From Planctomicrobium sp. (GTDB lineage Bacteria > Planctomycetota > Planctomycetia > Planctomycetales > Planctomycetaceae), in the NCBI GenBank assembly GCA_018659505.1, contig JABJMI010000064.1, positions 1 through 6,616 on the forward strand: DNA of 6,616 nucleotides, read 5' to 3'. The notes beneath the pieces are model-generated. The model was not told where the DNA came from and did no database searches. It worked only from the letters and a program-made list of their open reading frames with translations. Shown here in pieces: positions 4,134 to 6,616 of the stretch. The position numbers and the translations under genes were made by a program. The first letter of the stretch is position 1. Each line of letters starts with the position of its first letter.

Positions 4134-6616
4134 ATGCTTTCAATAATCTCACAGAAAGATGAGTATCTTCACCCTTCAGATAGTTCGACATCTGAATTAA
4201 AAAGTTCCCTACAGTTGCCTTGGTCTGCGCGATCTTCGATGATCAAGACTGCTGAACACATTTTGAAAGCGACTGAGGGCGACATGTCTGAGTACGGAGA
4301 ACTTCTTACTCAATTCAATCTTGATATCGAAAAGCGACTAGCTCGCGAGCAGCGACTGCAACAATTGGCTTCCGGTCCGAGTGCTGAGCAACTCGAATTA
4401 CATGCAAGAATTAAGGCTGCAATCGAACACCGAGATCAAGAGATAGATCGTAACGAAGAAGAATTCCAGTCAGTCGTCCAAGAAGTAACGGACCACTTCC
4501 AGTCTGAATTAGGTCACCTGAGAAACTCTCACGAATCCGTTATTGGAAGCGTCAAGGCAGAAGCGAATCAAGAAATCGAGCAACTCACACGTCAGCGAGA
4601 AGATAGTGAGTGGGTCGTGACATCTGTCTTGGACGACACCGCTGAGGACAGTCCACTGCGTGAGTTTGAGAAATACCAGGCGGTTCTGGAAAAAACTCAG
4701 GCAGAGCAAGAGAATCTGCTGGAAGTTCTCAATCGAAATGCGAGCGAAAGTTGCGAAAAATTCAACTTGGAGCTTAGAGAGACAGCGCCGGCAGAGCGAC
4801 CACTGAAAAACAAAAAGGTTGCTAATGAACAGTTTCATTCAGCTTTTGAGAATTCCGAGAATCTCTTAGCACAGATTCGTTCGGTCAAGCTTCCGAAATT
4901 ATTTTTAGGTTTCCGCGGTCTTTGCGTATTCATCACGTTAGCGATCTCGATCTCCATCCCCGTCTACCTGTTTGTGGATCCCTCTTTAGCTGGAATCACT
5001 GGAACACGACTGCAAGGGTCGTGGATTGGGATCTCGGCTGGGGGAGGAGCGGTCGCTGGCTTGTTGATGACACTCATCCTGTATTCCCTCGGCGCAATGC
5101 GACTCTCGGACCTGTTCCGGCAGTTCGAACAGTCGAAAGCTGATGCGGAATGGATTCACCAACGATGGTTAAAAGTCGCTGAGCAAGATCGGCAGAAGCA
5201 CGAAAAGCAATCGGCACTTAAACAAAAGAAAATTGAACAGGAAAGAGATCAAGCTTTAGATCGCTACGAAGCAACATTGACGGCAAAAAAAGAAGAAGTC
5301 GAGGCAGAGCGAGAGACCAGGATTAAGAATGAAACGGATCGCTACGAACTGGATCGCAATCAGGCAATCCTTCAACGCGAATCCCAATTACAACGATTGC
5401 ATTCAGAAAATGATCGTCGTGTGAATGAAACGAATACTCGCTGGACCTCGGAGATTGGACGCCTTGAGCAGGAATTGAAAGAACTCCAGTCGATTCAAAG
5501 TCGGCAGTATTCTGAAAAGTGGATGCAGTTGAAGTCTAACTGGGAAGAAGCAAGCCAAGCCTTCTTCTCAACAGTCTCCTCAAATCAAACATTGGATCGG
5601 CAAAACAACCAGGCATGGACAGAATTGGCTCAGGGAGAATGGGAACCTCCGCAAACAATGCCCAAAGGAATTCGGCACGGACATCTGAACATCAAATTAC
5701 AGAATTGGTCAGGTGCAATTTCGACTGATGTTCGACTGGAACCTCGAACAACAACATTCGAAGTTCCTGGAGAGGTTGCTTTTCCGGGGCAGGCCTCGAC
5801 GTTGTTCCAATCTCCGAATCATCATTCCCGGACTCAGGCGATCAATGCTTTGCAAACGATGATGCTGCGTTTGCTCTTGCAAATTCCTCCCGGCAAACTT
5901 CGATTCACAATGATTGATCCAATCAATCTCGGCGAAAGCTTCGGCGGCTTTATGCACTTGGCTGACTACGATGAATTGATGGTCACCAATCGAATCTGGA
6001 CTGAATCAGGACAAATTGAAGCGCGGCTCGCAGACCTGACGGAACACATGGAGAATGTCTTTCAGACTTATTTGAGAAACGAGTTTCAGACAATCGAGGA
6101 GTACAACGAATCAGCGGGAGAAGTTGCGGAACCGTATCACTTCCTTGTGATTAGTGATTTCCCTGCCAAGTTCAGCGAGATCGCAGCGCGTCGCTTAACC
6201 AGCATCATCAATAGTGGACCTCGCTGTGGGGTTTATACGTTGATGAATATGGACCCGACAAAGCCGCTGCCGAATAACTTTGAACTCAGCGATATTCAAC
6301 CACACATGACCACCTACATGTGGCAGGATGATAGTTTTCACTCCACCGAAGAAATTCTATCCCCCTGGCCGATAACAATTGAGTCCCCCCCAGAACCACA
6401 GGAATTCACTTCCATCGTCCACATGGTGGGCGATGCCTCTAAGGATGCGAGAAAAGTTGAAGTCTCTTTTAATCGTATCGCACCACCAAAGAATGAAATC
6501 TGGACACACGATTCCCGCGATGAATTAGAGATCCCCCTCGGACGTGCCGGAGCTACAAAGTTGCAGACGATGCGGCTAGGGAAAGGAACATCTCAGCACA
6601 TGCTGATCGCAGGGAA
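4134..6616 (+). CDS. FtsK/SpoIIIE-type membrane ATPase with two coiled coils (3' end outside window)
   Basis: The frame has no stop from ATG 4134 to the right edge: 827 residues, cut within a codon. Domain order: a non-conserved lead (1-40); a long Glu/Gln/Arg-rich coiled coil (about 60-250); two membrane helices (about 262-281 and 297-319) joined by a short loop, with basic residues outside both ends predicting cytoplasmic termini; a second highly charged coiled coil (about 325-480); an ATPase-like module (about 520-760); then EIPLGRAGATKLQTMRLGKG followed by TSQHMLIAG. That last stretch is the classic lead into an FtsK Walker A loop, and the window stops just before it. The 520-760 module resembles an FtsK fold (RFTMIDPINLG at 590-600, HFLVISDF at 669-676) but has SPNHHSRTQ (560-568) where a P-loop would be. 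The family pumps DNA or protein substrates at the membrane; the substrate here is unknown. It is not standard FtsK: it has two membrane helices instead of four and long coiled coils. EccC/EssC-like secretion motors are an alternative comparison. Confidence 0.9.
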   Translation, partial: MLSIISQKDEYLHPSDSSTSELKSSLQLPWSARSSMIKTAEHILKATEGDMSEYGELLTQFNLDIEKRLAREQRLQQLASGPSAEQLELHARIKAAIEHRDQEIDRNEEEFQSVVQEVTDHFQSELGHLRNSHESVIGSVKAEANQEIEQLTRQREDSEWVVTSVLDDTAEDSPLREFEKYQAVLEKTQAEQENLLEVLNRNASESCEKFNLELRETAPAERPLKNKKVANEQFHSAFENSENLLAQIRSVKLPKLFLGFRGLCVFITLAISISIPVYLFVDPSLAGITGTRLQGSWIGISAGGGAVAGLLMTLILYSLGAMRLSDLFRQFEQSKADAEWIHQRWLKVAEQDRQKHEKQSALKQKKIEQERDQALDRYEATLTAKKEEVEAERETRIKNETDRYELDRNQAILQRESQLQRLHSENDRRVNETNTRWTSEIGRLEQELKELQSIQSRQYSEKWMQLKSNWEEASQAFFSTVSSNQTLDRQNNQAWTELAQGEWEPPQTMPKGIRHGHLNIKLQNWSGAISTDVRLEPRTTTFEVPGEVAFPGQASTLFQSPNHHSRTQAINALQTMMLRLLLQIPPGKLRFTMIDPINLGESFGGFMHLADYDELMVTNRIWTESGQIEARLADLTEHMENVFQTYLRNEFQTIEEYNESAGEVAEPYHFLVISDFPAKFSEIAARRLTSIINSGPRCGVYTLMNMDPTKPLPNNFELSDIQPHMTTYMWQDDSFHSTEEILSPWPITIESPPEPQEFTSIVHMVGDASKDARKVEVSFNRIAPPKNEIWTHDSRDELEIPLGRAGATKLQTMRLGKGTSQHMLIAG

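Noticed and set aside
4109..4162. 17-codon mini-ORF (ATG 4109 to TGA 4162) overlapping the start of the FtsK-like gene
   Set aside because: It has no ribosome binding site of its own, a random-looking sequence, and contains the larger gene's ribosome binding site. A leader peptide cannot be excluded but nothing supports it.
4509..4838. Minus-strand open frame of 109 codons opposite the first coiled coil
   Set aside because: It is the complement of a charged coiled-coil coding region; there is no ribosome binding site or family resemblance, and the plus-strand frame is clearly the gene.

Overview
The window (about 47-48% GC by eye) most likely comes from a planctomycete of the class Planctomycetia; the genus cannot be resolved. 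Three things point there. It has a bacterial formylmethanofuran dehydrogenase-type subunit A (fhcA), a tetrahydromethanopterin-linked C1 gene found in planctomycetes and methylotrophic proteobacteria. It has a roughly 300-residue sigma-70 factor with the planctomycete hallmark [10 protein letters not shown] before region 2. It has a large coiled-coil FtsK/SpoIIIE-type ATPase of a kind I associate with planctomycetes.

Layout, left to right. (1) Positions 2-499, plus strand: the C-terminal end of an unrecognised gene that enters from the left, with one DxDxDGxxD calcium-loop-like motif, closed by a strong terminator (543-576). (2) Positions 593-2254, minus strand: fhcA, complete, converging on gene 1. 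(3) Positions 2449-3336, minus strand: a sigma-70 family factor with its own terminator (2386-2415), so it and fhcA are probably separate transcription units. (4) A 262-bp divergent intergenic region (3337-3598) with a promoter-like pair facing each way. (5) Positions 3599-3988, plus strand: a DksA/TraR-type zinc-finger protein with a good promoter, a ribosome binding site and a 14-bp-stem terminator (4016-4052). (6) From 4134 to the right edge, plus strand: the first 827 residues of a membrane FtsK/SpoIIIE-like ATPase, laid out as coiled coil, two-helix membrane hairpin, coiled coil, degenerate ATPase-like module and the beginning of an intact ATPase. The window cuts it a few bases before the expected Walker A loop.

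These genes do not form one operon. The closest functional pairing is the sigma factor and the DksA-like protein: both are predicted to act on RNA polymerase and they are divergently transcribed. fhcA serves C1 oxidation or formaldehyde detoxification but stands apart from its partner subunits. The most unusual object is the FtsK-like protein, whose order of parts (membrane pair, nucleotide-site-less ATPase fold, active ATPase) recalls the EccC/EssC motor of type VII secretion but with long coiled coils on both sides of the membrane hairpin. I saw no tRNA, rRNA, CRISPR array or insertion sequence.
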